Below are positions 27,101-35,240 of a stretch of 64,000 nt of DNA, in pieces (the stretch's first letter is position 1; the number at the start of each line of letters is the position of its first letter). The stretch is from positions 50,738 through 114,737 of the forward strand of contig NZ_CANPVO010000040.1 in NCBI RefSeq assembly GCF_947581785.1, read 5' to 3'. Position numbers and translations under genes: made by a program. Under the pieces are notes generated by a model that worked only from the letters and a program-made list of their open reading frames with translations, did no database searches and was not told the DNA's origin. Origin of the DNA: Candidatus Palauibacter polyketidifaciens (GTDB lineage Bacteria > Gemmatimonadota > Gemmatimonadetes > Palauibacterales > Palauibacteraceae).

Positions 27101-27414
27101 GCCACGACGTGTCCGAGTCCCTCACCGGAGAGGTCGAAGCCGTGGGCGAGGAGCTGGACGAGATCGGCGACGTGCTCGACACGGCCCGGGGCGGTGCGGG
27201 CGTGTCCGGTGGCCTGTCCGGTTACCACACGGCGCCGACGGCGGACATGCTCTACCAGCTCGAGCGCGGGTGGGGTGCGCTTCCCGGCGCGATCGACCGC
27301 CTCAACGCCGTGATCGAGGACCGCATGCCGGCGCTCTACGCGGCGCTGCAGGCCGCGGGGGTCCGTCCGGACCTCGGCGATCCGGTGCAGGTCCCGATGC
27401 CGCCGATGCGCTGA
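24166..27414 (+). CDS. Exported sortilin/VPS10-type BNR-repeat protein
   Basis: 1082 residues from ATG 24166 (GAGGTAA upstream). A signal peptide ends at about residue 29 (ALAQD). The body is a large beta-propeller with repeated BNR/Asp-box motifs: GVWKTINGGSTF, VFRSTDAGRTWTHL, GVYRTMDGGETWEL, GIYRTMDGGDNWTKL and TWKSTDRGETW. From about residue 750 a fibronectin/CBM-like region (IWDLRYEPPPAAP) and a helical tail with YALAKPVNEGLQALARMREH follow. This matches the VPS10-domain 'glycosyl hydrolase' proteins that are abundant in Gemmatimonadota-like genomes and whose substrate is unknown. It is followed 154 bp later by the M14 gene on the same strand. Confidence 0.9.
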   Translation: MRTRSGLPVSLSLLAVLALTAVPLPALAQDADLQAAVQALEWREIGPTIMGGRVADIAVDEADPSTFYVGVATGGVWKTINGGSTFESLFDDQTMLSVGDITLAPSNPNVVWVGSGEPQNRQSSPWGMGVFRSTDAGRTWTHLGLEATHHISRIQVHPRNPDVAYVAAMGRLWGANPERGVYRTMDGGETWELVLYVDEHTGAIDLAMDPGDPMTLFAAMYQRQRTLWGFNGGGPGGGIYRTMDGGDNWTKLAGGLPEGDVGRIGLDIYRRDGNLVWAIVEADARAPGQGFGAQEDADRKTGTWKSTDRGETWEQTSTTNNRPMYYSQIRIDPNDPERLYLGGSSLYRTSDGGYNFTPDAASEVHSDHHALWINPANSDHLILGGDGGVSISWDRSDNWRQLTNLPLAQFYEIGVDNREPYHVCGGLQDNGSWCGPSDTWSNQGIRPRDWYNVGSGDGYFTVLHPNGEEMIAESQNGNPMRVNLKTGERLRMRPLGRPEGDDEDLPDFRWNWDTPVEVSPSDPNTVYYGSNVVFKTPDYGQTWEQISPDLTKAIDRTTLEIMGVLGSEPMMSANDGTSSFGNMISIEESPLDPMVVYAGTDDGNLQVTRDGGATWTNAAPNMPGVPDQLYMTRIVASHADAGTVWVAGDNHRNDDMAPYLYVSNDFGESWRAVRDGIPDGWSLNALAQHPRAANLLFAGNEIGTYFTIDAGNSWQPLLRNMPPAPVDDIKIQERENDLVIGTHGRGIWIMEDITPLEELSQEILASEAHLFSTQSAVAYNPYTPQGWTPGVWEAENPPQGSRIRYWLGSDLPEAPMAGEEGGETGERIVTSGPSANGDDPAPMSEMAGKATITILDSDGSVIRELEGGGDRGLNEVIWDLRYEPPPAAPGGGNFFRSGSVAPKVLPGTYTAQLEAAGHTLQTSVTVRLDPRVNISQGDLMARQEALMSAYALAKPVNEGLQALARMREHLSAIEGQIEGHDVSESLTGEVEAVGEELDEIGDVLDTARGGAGVSGGLSGYHTAPTADMLYQLERGWGALPGAIDRLNAVIEDRMPALYAALQAAGVRPDLGDPVQVPMPPMR

Positions 27415-27568
27415 ACGCGGTCGTCCGACCGCCGACGCCAGGCGTCGACCCGGCTCAAGCCGAAACCGCCCGCCGCGAACCCGGGTCTCCGGGGTCGCCG
27501 GCGGGCGGCGGCGCTTCCATAATGGGCGCCGAACCTCTGCACACGATTCGCGCAAGGAGAGTCCGCAC

Positions 27569-30370
27569 ATGTCGTTCTTCGCCCCCCACCGGACCGCGGT
27601 CCGCGGAGCCCTGCCGTCCGTCGCGATCGTCCTCGGAGTCGTGGCCGCCCGGCCCGGCCTCGCCCAGGAGCTGACGACCCCGCAGGCCTTCTTCGGCCAC
27701 GAGATCGGCGCCGACTACGAACTGCCGGACTACGGCGACCTCTCCCGCTACTGGGAGACGCTGGCCGCCGAGTCCCCGCGCATGGCGCTGCAGTCGATCG
27801 GGACGACGGCCGAGGGCCGCGACCAGCTGATGGCGATCGTTACCTCGCCTGAAAACCATGCGCGCCTCGACGAGTACCGGGAGATTTCCGCCCGCCTCGC
27901 GCTTGCCCGGGGTGTGACGGAGGAGGAGGCGCGAGAACTCGCCAGGCGCGGCAAGGCCATCGTGTGGATCGACGGCGGCCTTCACGCGACGGAGGTACTC
28001 GGCGCGCAGCAGTTGATGGAGACGGTGTGGCAGTTCGTGAGCGGGACCGACGACGAGACGATGCGAATCCTCGACGACGTCATCATCCTCTTCGTCCACG
28101 CTAACCCCGACGGGATGGATCTCGTCTCGAACTGGTACACGCGGGTCGAGGAGAAGACGGAGCGCTCCACGCGCGGGATCCCCGTCCTCTACCAGAAGTA
28201 CGTGGGGCACGACAACAACCGGGACTTCTACACGTCCTTCCAGCCGGAATCCGAGAACATGAACCGGCAGATGTACCGGACGTGGTATCCGCAGATCGTC
28301 TACAACCACCACCAGACGGGACCCACCGGGACCGTGCTCTTCGCACCCCCGTTCCGCGATCCCTTCAACTACAACATCGACCCGATGGTCATCACCGGGA
28401 TCGATCTCGTGGGGTCCGCGATGCACTCGCGCTTCACGGAAGAGGGGAAGCCGGGGGCGACGCGGCGGCGCGGCGCGAACTACTCCACGTGGTGGAACGG
28501 CGGTCTGCGGACGACGCCCTACTTCAAGAACATGATCGGGCTCCTCACGGAAACGATCGGGAACCCGACGCCGATGGAGATCCCGCTCATCCTCGAGCGG
28601 GTCCTGCCCAACGACAACCTGCCCGCCCCGATCGAGCCGCAGCCGTGGCACTTCCGACAGTCGGTCGACTACTCGGTGACCGCGAACAAGGCGGTGCTCG
28701 ACGTCGCCTCGCGCTACCGCGAGACCTTCCTGTACCGCATATGGCGCATGGGGATGAACTCGATCGAGCGCGGCAGCAGGGACAGCTGGACGATCCACCC
28801 CAGGCGGGTGGACTGGCTGCGCGACGAGATGCGGGCCGGGGCGGCGGAGGCGGACTTCGCCCGCAACGTGGGCGGTTTCGGCGGCAGCCGCGGCACGCGC
28901 GCGGACTACGACAAGCTGTTCGAACCCGACCTGCGCGATCCCCGCGGGTATATCCTCCCGTCAGACCAGGCCGACTTCCCGACCGCGACGAAGTTCGTCA
29001 ACACGCTGCTCGAGAACGGCGTGATCGTGGAGCGGGCGACATCCGACTTCAGCGTGGGCGGCACGCAGTATCCCTCCGGCTCCTACGTGGTGCGGGCCGC
29101 GCAGGCCTTCCGGCCGCACGTCCTCGACATGTTCGAGCCGCAGGACCACCCGGACGACTTCCTCTACCCGGGGGCGTCGCCGACCCCGCCGTACGACAAC
29201 GCGGGCTGGACGCTGGCGATCCAGATGGGGGTCGAGTTCGACCGCATCCTGGAGGGCTTCGACGGACCGTTCGAGGAGATCACGGAGTGGAACGCGAGCC
29301 CCATGGCGGGTGTGGTCGCGGACGCGGGCGGGGCGGACGGCTTCCTGTTCAGCCATGAGGCGAACAACTCGTTCACGGCGATCAACCGGCTGCACGCCTC
29401 GGGGCACGAGGTTTATTGGCTCACTTCGCCGCTGCGCGAGGGCGGCCGGATGCACCCGGCAGGCACCTTCTACGCGAAGAGCCGGCGCGGGACGGACGAC
29501 GCGGTCGCGTCACTGGCCGCCGAGCTGGGCATCGACTTCCAGGGTCTGGACGACGATCCGGACGCCGACGCTCTGCGGCTGCGGGCGCCGCGCATCGCCC
29601 TCTGGGACACTTACGGCGGTTCCATGCCGTCCGGCTGGATCCGCTGGATCCTCGAGCAGTTCGAGTACGCGGACTTCGAACTCGTCTTCCCGCAGCGGCT
29701 CGACGCGGGAGGTCTGAGCGAGGACTACGACGTCATCATCTTCCCGCAGGGCGCCATCGGTACGCGGTTCCAGTTCGGGAGCTTCGGCGGGCCGGAGCCG
29801 GAGACGATTCCCGAGGAGTACCGGGACCGGCTCGGCCGGGTCACCTCGGATGCGACGACGCCGGCGCTAATCGAGTTCCTCGAGGACGGCGGCTCGATCG
29901 TCACCATCGGCGGCTCGACGGCACTCGGGAACGAGCTCGGGCTTCCGCTTGAGGACCATCTCGTGAAGGACGGAGAACCGCTGGGCCGGGAGGACTACTA
30001 CGTGCCCGGGTCGATTCTGAAGGTCACGGTGGACAACTCGCGGCTCGTCGCCACGGGGGTTCCGTCGGAGCTCGCGGTATCGTTCAACAACAGCCCCGTG
30101 TTCGGCGCCTCGGCGCTGGCGGCGAGGAACGACGGGGCGACCGGAGTGACGCCGCTCGCCTGGTTCGACGCCGACGCCCCTCTCATCAGCGGCTGGGCGT
30201 GGGGCCAGGGGTACCTGCAGGGCGGCGTGACGATGGCGGAAGCGAAGGTGGGGAACGGGCATCTGTACCTGTTCGGCCCGCTCGTCACGCGGCGCGCGCA
30301 ACCGCACGGCACCTTCAAGTTCCTGTTCAACGCGATCGCCCTCTCGGCGGCGGAGCCCGAACGACCGTAA
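27569..30370 (+). CDS. Exported M14-family zinc carboxypeptidase-like protein
   Basis: 933 residues; CAAGGAGAGTCCGCAC precedes the ATG. A signal peptide ends near residue 33 (GLAQ). The M14 peptidase domain covers about 45-400: the zinc motif GGLHATE (His139, Glu142), HANPDG, HDNNRDF with the Asn-Arg substrate-binding pair, and YNHHQTGP with the third zinc His. From about 560 to 930 is a glutamine-amidotransferase-like or galactose-binding-like extension (APRIALWDTYGGSMPSGWIR, VIIFPQGAIGTRF). Such long M14 proteins occur in several aquatic phyla and probably trim peptides outside the cytoplasm. Confidence 0.9.
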   Translation: MSFFAPHRTAVRGALPSVAIVLGVVAARPGLAQELTTPQAFFGHEIGADYELPDYGDLSRYWETLAAESPRMALQSIGTTAEGRDQLMAIVTSPENHARLDEYREISARLALARGVTEEEARELARRGKAIVWIDGGLHATEVLGAQQLMETVWQFVSGTDDETMRILDDVIILFVHANPDGMDLVSNWYTRVEEKTERSTRGIPVLYQKYVGHDNNRDFYTSFQPESENMNRQMYRTWYPQIVYNHHQTGPTGTVLFAPPFRDPFNYNIDPMVITGIDLVGSAMHSRFTEEGKPGATRRRGANYSTWWNGGLRTTPYFKNMIGLLTETIGNPTPMEIPLILERVLPNDNLPAPIEPQPWHFRQSVDYSVTANKAVLDVASRYRETFLYRIWRMGMNSIERGSRDSWTIHPRRVDWLRDEMRAGAAEADFARNVGGFGGSRGTRADYDKLFEPDLRDPRGYILPSDQADFPTATKFVNTLLENGVIVERATSDFSVGGTQYPSGSYVVRAAQAFRPHVLDMFEPQDHPDDFLYPGASPTPPYDNAGWTLAIQMGVEFDRILEGFDGPFEEITEWNASPMAGVVADAGGADGFLFSHEANNSFTAINRLHASGHEVYWLTSPLREGGRMHPAGTFYAKSRRGTDDAVASLAAELGIDFQGLDDDPDADALRLRAPRIALWDTYGGSMPSGWIRWILEQFEYADFELVFPQRLDAGGLSEDYDVIIFPQGAIGTRFQFGSFGGPEPETIPEEYRDRLGRVTSDATTPALIEFLEDGGSIVTIGGSTALGNELGLPLEDHLVKDGEPLGREDYYVPGSILKVTVDNSRLVATGVPSELAVSFNNSPVFGASALAARNDGATGVTPLAWFDADAPLISGWAWGQGYLQGGVTMAEAKVGNGHLYLFGPLVTRRAQPHGTFKFLFNAIALSAAEPERP

Positions 30371-30502
30371 GGGGCTGGATCCCTCGTGTTGACAGCGAGT
30401 TGACGCAGGCTGGGAGAATACAGCTTGCTCGCTCGCCGCATCTCTGCGGCGTACGTTGTACGTGTCGACCCGGGAGGTATCGTTGCGAAGAAGGAGCGCC
30501 GC

Positions 30503-30799
30503 ATGAGCGGCGAGATGATCGCGATCATTGCAGCCGCCATTGCGCTGGCCAGCGTGCTGGTTCCGGGCATGCGCGGGATGCGGCGCGACATGCAGCAGAT
30601 GGAACTCCGGCTCTCGGAAATCACCGAACGGATGTCGGCGCAGGAGACCCGGCTCACCGAGCGGATGGCGACTCTGGAGACCAAACTCACCGAGCGGATG
30701 ACGCGGCTGGAGACGACGCTCACCGAACGCGTCGCACGCCTCGAAGGATTGTTCGAGGGCTCCATGCGCTCCCGGAAGCCGCGCAAGACGCGAAACTAG
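30503..30799 (+). CDS. Membrane-anchored coiled-coil protein
   Basis: 98 residues from ATG 30503, with AAGGAGC upstream. One hydrophobic helix near residues 3-20 (EMIAIIAAAIALASVLVPG) is followed by a continuous heptad coiled coil in which a near-repeat of about 14 residues recurs: TERMATLETKL, TERMTRLETTL, TERVARLEGL. A basic tail (RSRKPRKTRN) ends the protein. This layout is common in small bacterial proteins of unknown role. The TAG stop is in frame with the glycosyltransferase that follows, with no canonical start between them (see the entry at 30809). Confidence 0.7.
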   Translation: MSGEMIAIIAAAIALASVLVPGMRGMRRDMQQMELRLSEITERMSAQETRLTERMATLETKLTERMTRLETTLTERVARLEGLFEGSMRSRKPRKTRN

Positions 30800-30808
30800 T
30801 TCTCCACC

Positions 30809-31693
30809 CTGGCTTCAGTCTCCGTCGTCCTGAGTACGTACAACGCGCCGGACGAACTCGAACGCACGCTGTGGGGGTACTCGGTACAGACGTGCCCTGA
30901 GTTCGAGGTGGTCGTGGCGGACGACGGCTCCGGGGCGGAGACGCGCGATCGGATCGAGCGCCTGCGGGCGTCCACCGGTCTCGCGATCTCCCACGTCTGG
31001 CAGGAGGACGACGGGTTCAGGAAGTGCCGCATCCTGAACCGCGCGATCGTCGAGGCTCGCGGAGACTATCTCATTCTCAGCGACGGCGACTGCATTCCGC
31101 GCGACGGCTTCGTGGAAGCCCACGCCCGGCTCGCCAGGCGGGGGTGCTTCGTTTCGGGAGGGAGAGTTCGTCTCGCCAGCGAGATCGGGCGAGGGATCGC
31201 AAGAGACGATGTGATGGACGGCAAGCTGTTCGACGAGACCTGGCTCCGTGAGCGGAGGGCGCTCATCCGGGGGCGGGACCGAAGCAAACTCACTCGCTCA
31301 CCGCGCCGCGCCGTCTGGTTCGATCGCCTCACAACTACGCGGGCGACGTGGAACGGGCACAACGCATCGGCCTGGAAGACCGACCTTCTGCGCGTGAACG
31401 GCTTCGACGAGCGCATGACGTATCCGGTCGAGGACCGCGAACTCGGCGAGCGACTCCGCAACGCCGGGGTTCGCCCCCTCCAGGCCCGGCATCGGGCGGT
31501 GTGCGCTCACGTGGAGCACGACCGGCCCTGGCTCGATCCCGATGCGCAAGCGACGAACGAACGGCTGCGCGCCGAAACCCGTGGCGTGCCCCGGCCGCTC
31601 CGCATCTTCCCGGGGTTCGCGCGCGGCCGCGACTGGACGGAGCACGGGATCCGGAAGGGCCCGAGACCGCGGAGTCTTGCCACGGACTTCTAG
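30809..31693 (+). CDS. GT2-family glycosyltransferase (start codon uncertain)
   Basis: The conserved GT-A core begins with ASVSVVLSTYNAPDELERTL, then FEVVVADDGSGAETRDRI and YLILSDGDCIPRDGFVEAHA with the DxD-like metal motif, and NGFDERMTYPVEDRELGERL with the acidic catalytic pair. About 294 residues if translation starts at CTG 30809; the first GTG in frame (30908) would cut off the first strand of the Rossmann fold. No ATG, GTG or TTG lies between the in-frame TAG at 30797 and the core, so the start is CTG, or the sequence contains an error. The gene is a paralogue of the GT2 gene at 31690 and meets it tail to tail. Confidence 0.75.
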   Translation: MASVSVVLSTYNAPDELERTLWGYSVQTCPEFEVVVADDGSGAETRDRIERLRASTGLAISHVWQEDDGFRKCRILNRAIVEARGDYLILSDGDCIPRDGFVEAHARLARRGCFVSGGRVRLASEIGRGIARDDVMDGKLFDETWLRERRALIRGRDRSKLTRSPRRAVWFDRLTTTRATWNGHNASAWKTDLLRVNGFDERMTYPVEDRELGERLRNAGVRPLQARHRAVCAHVEHDRPWLDPDAQATNERLRAETRGVPRPLRIFPGFARGRDWTEHGIRKGPRPRSLATDF

Positions 31694-32508
31694 CCGTCGA
31701 TTCCCCGTTCGGCGCGGACCGTGTCGGAGCGGAGGCGGCGCTCGAAGCGCTCCCGGCTGGTGGGGTCGGGGGGGCGCGACTCGTGCCAGAGGTGCAGAAC
31801 CGGGACGGCGTAGCGGCCCTCCTTGCGTCGCGCTCCGTTCCGGATGAGGCGGACGACGAGATCGTTGTCCTCGAACCCCCACCCCTCGAAGCCCTCGTCG
31901 AATCCGTTCACCGCCAGGAAGTCCGAGCGCCAGAGGGCGAGGTTGCAGCCCTTGACCCCCTGCCACCGCCGAGGTGACGCGCGTCGCAGAGGCCCCAGCG
32001 GCAAGCGCAGCAGCGGCGTGAAGCGATCCACGCGTCCCCGGAGCCACTCGCCAAGCCAGCGGGGGGCGCTCCAGCGCTCGATGGCCGCCGACTCGCGCGC
32101 GACCGCGAACCGAGAGAGTCCGGGGTCGAGCCGCACCCGGCTGCCGTGGACGAAATGCCCCGGCTCGGCGAGCCGCGCGTGTCTCTCCACATAGTCCGGC
32201 CGCACGAGACAGTCGCCGTCGAGAAAGATGAGGTACGGCCGCTCGGTCGCGGCGGCGGCCCGGTTCCGGATCGCGGCCAGCCGATACCCGCGGTCCTCCT
32301 GCCGGACGTGCCGCAGATCGAGGTCGGATTCCTCCGCGTGCCGCGCGACGACTTCGCGCGTGTCCGGGCCGGAACCGTCGTCGGCCACGACGATCTCGAA
32401 CCGGCGGCACGTCTGTTCGGCGAGAATCCGCAGCACCGCGTCGAGGGCGTCGGGCCGCTCGTAGGTCGAGACGATGACCGCGATGCCGGGGCCGCCGTGC
32501 GCCTTCAC
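31690..32508 (-). CDS. GT2-family glycosyltransferase
   Basis: 272 residues. The GT-A fold is complete: IAVIVSTYERPDALDAVLR, FEIVVADDGSGPDTREVV, YLIFLDGDCLVRPDYVERHA (DxD-like) and NGFDEGFEGWGFEDNDLVVR with the conserved ED pair. It probably transfers a sugar from a nucleotide donor onto a glycan acceptor at the cytoplasmic face. It overlaps the sulfotransferase gene at 32505 by 4 bp and converges with the paralogous GT2 gene, both stops being read from the same CTAG. Similarity to the neighbour suggests local duplication with inversion. Confidence 0.9.
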   Translation of the reverse strand: MKAHGGPGIAVIVSTYERPDALDAVLRILAEQTCRRFEIVVADDGSGPDTREVVARHAEESDLDLRHVRQEDRGYRLAAIRNRAAAATERPYLIFLDGDCLVRPDYVERHARLAEPGHFVHGSRVRLDPGLSRFAVARESAAIERWSAPRWLGEWLRGRVDRFTPLLRLPLGPLRRASPRRWQGVKGCNLALWRSDFLAVNGFDEGFEGWGFEDNDLVVRLIRNGARRKEGRYAVPVLHLWHESRPPDPTSRERFERRLRSDTVRAERGIDG

Positions 32509-33440
32509 GCCAGGTATCCCGCGCGCTCCATGACGGGGCCGAATGCGGCTTCGATGCGGGCCGCATCCCCGGGATCCATCTCATCCCTCCATCCCTCCGC
32601 CTGTCCCCGCCGAATGAACCGCCCCTCGCCGCGGGCGCGCCCAGTGTAGGCCTCCGCGCCGTGGCGCCCCTCCAGGTCGCGCATGGCCTCGAACGACCCG
32701 CGCGCCACCGCCCGGGAAAGCCGCTCGGATGTCTCCGCCGGAACGTCTCCCGCAGGAAACGCTCCGATGAAATGCGCCACGCCGCGTAACGCAGCCTCAC
32801 GGTCGGAGATCAGGTCCTCGTAGCGCACGACGCAGACCCTCTCGCCGTCCTCCTCGCGTTGGAGCGCGGTCGCGACCTGCCGGTCCCAGCGCCTCAGGTG
32901 CTGGTGCCAGCCGTCGAACGGAGGGCCGCCGGACAGGTATCCGTCCACGAATCTCGAGAGCGTCATCTCACGGTCGTCGAACATCGTCGCGAACATGTGC
33001 CAGAAGGAGACCAGGACCGCACGCGGGTCGCGCAGAAGATAGAGGGTTCCGGGATAGCGGTGGGGATAGCGGGGGTACTCGTTGCGGAACACCCTCGGAT
33101 CCGGGAGGTGATCCCAGGCGGAGATCGCGTGGTCGCGGCCGTGTACGAACGGCACGTGGTCGCCGACGTTGTACAGGCTCACGTCCCCGTGGCGATCGTC
33201 TGACAGCAACACGGACAGCATGTAGGCGAGCCAGGTGTTCCCCGACTTCGGATGGCCGATCAGAAAGACATCCGTCGGCCTCAGGGCCTGCAGGAATCGA
33301 GGCTCTCGCAGCCGGTTCCGGACCCCGTCGCGCAGCCGGTAATAGCCGACTCGACGCTTGCCGCGGCCGAACCAGCGCTTGAAGGCCGGAACCGGGCGGC
33401 GCCGGACCCGGGGCGGGTCGAGTCTCGGCGGCCGGTTCAC
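32505..33440 (-). CDS. Sulfotransferase
   Basis: 311 residues from GTG 33440, chosen because it overlaps the stop of the upstream fusion gene (GTGA). The PAPS-binding loop is visible as IGHPKSGNTWLAYML near residue 60, the 3'-phosphate loop as LYLLRDPRAVLVSFW, and later VVRYEDLISDREAALRGV, all classical sulfotransferase_1 elements. It transfers sulfate from PAPS to a hydroxyl or amino group, most likely on the glycan built by the adjacent glycosyltransferases. A basic N-terminal stretch (VRRRPVPAFKRWFGRGKRR) may contact membranes or acidic acceptor. Confidence 0.9.
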   Translation of the reverse strand: MNRPPRLDPPRVRRRPVPAFKRWFGRGKRRVGYYRLRDGVRNRLREPRFLQALRPTDVFLIGHPKSGNTWLAYMLSVLLSDDRHGDVSLYNVGDHVPFVHGRDHAISAWDHLPDPRVFRNEYPRYPHRYPGTLYLLRDPRAVLVSFWHMFATMFDDREMTLSRFVDGYLSGGPPFDGWHQHLRRWDRQVATALQREEDGERVCVVRYEDLISDREAALRGVAHFIGAFPAGDVPAETSERLSRAVARGSFEAMRDLEGRHGAEAYTGRARGEGRFIRRGQAEGWRDEMDPGDAARIEAAFGPVMERAGYLA

Positions 33441-35158
33441 CGGGACCACGGCACCTGCCGCCCGACGAGTTCCGAGACTTCGTCCGCGTCGAAGGCGTAC
33501 TCCCGTTCGAGATGTTCGCGCACCCAACCGGGCATGGGGACGGGAGCCGACGCGTTCACCGGCTTCTCCAGCGACTCGGCGTCCGCTACCACGACCTTCG
33601 CCTCGAGGAATCCCAGGAGATCGCGCATCACGTCTTCGGGACGCTCCCGGATCTCGTCCAGGAAGCCGAAGAAAAACTGCTCACGCGGAAAGTGCTCGAA
33701 CCACGCCCGCAGGCAGGTCGCATAGTCGCTGCGCCGCCGGACCGGGTCGCTGTTGAAGAACGAGACGAGTTCGTCGCGGCTCACGGACTCCAACGGCTTG
33801 CCCCGCCACCGCGGAAACCCGTTTCTCGCTTGCGACCAGGCGCGGTCGATCGGGTCGCGCATCATGAAGATGAGTCTGGAGTCGGGCATCCACTCGGCGA
33901 CGCGGCGGATGACGGCCGGCTCGAGGATCGCGTAGGCGGGCGTGATCTCGCCCCGGATCCGGCCGCCCCGCCGGGTACCCCTCCCGCCGCCCCGCCGGGC
34001 GCGGACGAAGCGGGCGAGATAGCGGATCTGGTTGAACCGATCTCGCGCTGAGCCGCTCGGGGCCAGCGCTCCGAGCTTGCGGTCGAAGAAATGGATTTCC
34101 TTACGGTCCATCCGAATCTGCGGGTGGCGCGAGAGCTGCGCCGCCACCCAACTCGTGCCCGCACGCGTGGCGCCGATCCCCAGGAAGCCGGGCATCCAGC
34201 GCTTCAATGCGCGCTTGCGCGCCGGACGCTCGTCGGCCGGACGCTCGCCGCGCGGGGATCTGTCTGGCCGTCCCCCGCCCGATCCGGGCGGCCGCGCCAG
34301 ACCGACCTGTTCATCGAGGAACGTCGCGGGCAGGCGACGAACCGCGCGCATGTCGGCGCCGCCCGCTCCCCCACCGCGCAGCCGCTGGAACGTGGCCCAT
34401 TCGCGCCGTTTGCGGGCCGAAGGAAAGTCCATCGTCGACCAGTGATCGAACTCCTCCTCGTCCAGAAACTTCAGTTCGTAGAAGCAGACAGGCGCGAAGT
34501 GATGCGTCCGAAGCCAGCGGGGGCGAATCAGTTGTTCCCAGTGCTCGCGCTTGTGGAACCGCACGCGATAGTCGCAGGGGGCGAGCCGCACCTCGCGGTT
34601 CACCTCTCCGCGTGGCGCCAGGAAGGAGCCATCCGGCGTCCGATACACGGTCTGCCCGACGAACGACCAGGCGGCCGGCCAACCGCGTCCGAGCCGGGAC
34701 AGCATGCCGGCGAAGGCGCCCCGCCGCTCGCGGGTGAGCACCATGTCCGCGTCCCACTTGCAGGCGTAGCGCCGCGTGCAGCGGGACAGCGCCCAGTTCG
34801 TGAAGTAGACGAGGGAGTGCAGCGAATCGGCGGGCGTCCCGTCGTGCTCGGGACCGAACCGCCCCACCCGGAAGGGATACGAATGAAGGCAGATCTTCTC
34901 TCCCGCGTCGCCGGATCGCTGCAGGTGCCGCACGATCTCGGCCGTGTCGTCCCGGCTCCCGTTGTCGATCACGTGGATCTCGTCGAACACCGGGAGGATC
35001 GAGCGCAGGCAGTACTCGATCTTCGACGCCTCATCCTTCGCCCGCACGAAAGCGCTCGTCCCCTGGGCCCGATTCCGGCGCGGGAGGACAAACGAGAACT
35101 CCGAGTTCCCTTCGCGGTTCCGGAACTCCGTATGGCGGGGGCGAAACGGGAGCGGCAT
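33437..35158 (-). CDS. Fusion of a GT2-like glycosyltransferase and a sulfotransferase
   Basis: 573 residues from ATG 35158 (GGATCGGAG upstream); a TTG at 35221 is an alternative. Residues about 33-285 are a GT2-like domain: TSAFVRAKDEASKIEYCLRS, VFDEIHVIDNGSRDDTAEIV and KWDADMV with a DxD. A basic, Arg/Pro-rich linker (286-322) leads to a sulfotransferase domain (323-573) with the PAPS loop GIGATRAGTSW, the FMMRDPIDRAWSQ 3'-phosphate loop and FFGFLDEIRERPEDVMRDLL. One protein could therefore add a sugar and sulfate, or work as a sulfating subunit tied to a glycosyltransferase. It is the first gene of the minus-strand trio with 32505 and 31690. Confidence 0.85.
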   Translation of the reverse strand: MPLPFRPRHTEFRNREGNSEFSFVLPRRNRAQGTSAFVRAKDEASKIEYCLRSILPVFDEIHVIDNGSRDDTAEIVRHLQRSGDAGEKICLHSYPFRVGRFGPEHDGTPADSLHSLVYFTNWALSRCTRRYACKWDADMVLTRERRGAFAGMLSRLGRGWPAAWSFVGQTVYRTPDGSFLAPRGEVNREVRLAPCDYRVRFHKREHWEQLIRPRWLRTHHFAPVCFYELKFLDEEEFDHWSTMDFPSARKRREWATFQRLRGGGAGGADMRAVRRLPATFLDEQVGLARPPGSGGGRPDRSPRGERPADERPARKRALKRWMPGFLGIGATRAGTSWVAAQLSRHPQIRMDRKEIHFFDRKLGALAPSGSARDRFNQIRYLARFVRARRGGGRGTRRGGRIRGEITPAYAILEPAVIRRVAEWMPDSRLIFMMRDPIDRAWSQARNGFPRWRGKPLESVSRDELVSFFNSDPVRRRSDYATCLRAWFEHFPREQFFFGFLDEIRERPEDVMRDLLGFLEAKVVVADAESLEKPVNASAPVPMPGWVREHLEREYAFDADEVSELVGRQVPWSR

Positions 35159-35240
35159 GAACTCCGATCCGGACGAGGGGTAGCTGCCAACCATCCGACC
35201 CACTCCAGGAATTCCTGTCAACCCGAAAACGGATCATGGA

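Noticed and set aside
24178..27570. 1130-codon open frame antisense to the VPS10-like gene
   Set aside because: Typical shadow frame of a GC-rich gene: His/Arg/Asp-rich, no signal or motif. The sense frame has clear BNR repeats and a signal peptide.
30389..30424. TTGACA (30389-30394) as a promoter for the coiled-coil gene
   Set aside because: No TATAAT-like box falls at 16-18 bp; the nearest AT-rich word is about 21 bp away.
30908..31693. GTG 30908 as start of the plus-strand glycosyltransferase
   Set aside because: It would remove the conserved first strand (VSVVLSTY) of the GT-A fold, which is readable in the same frame back to 30812.
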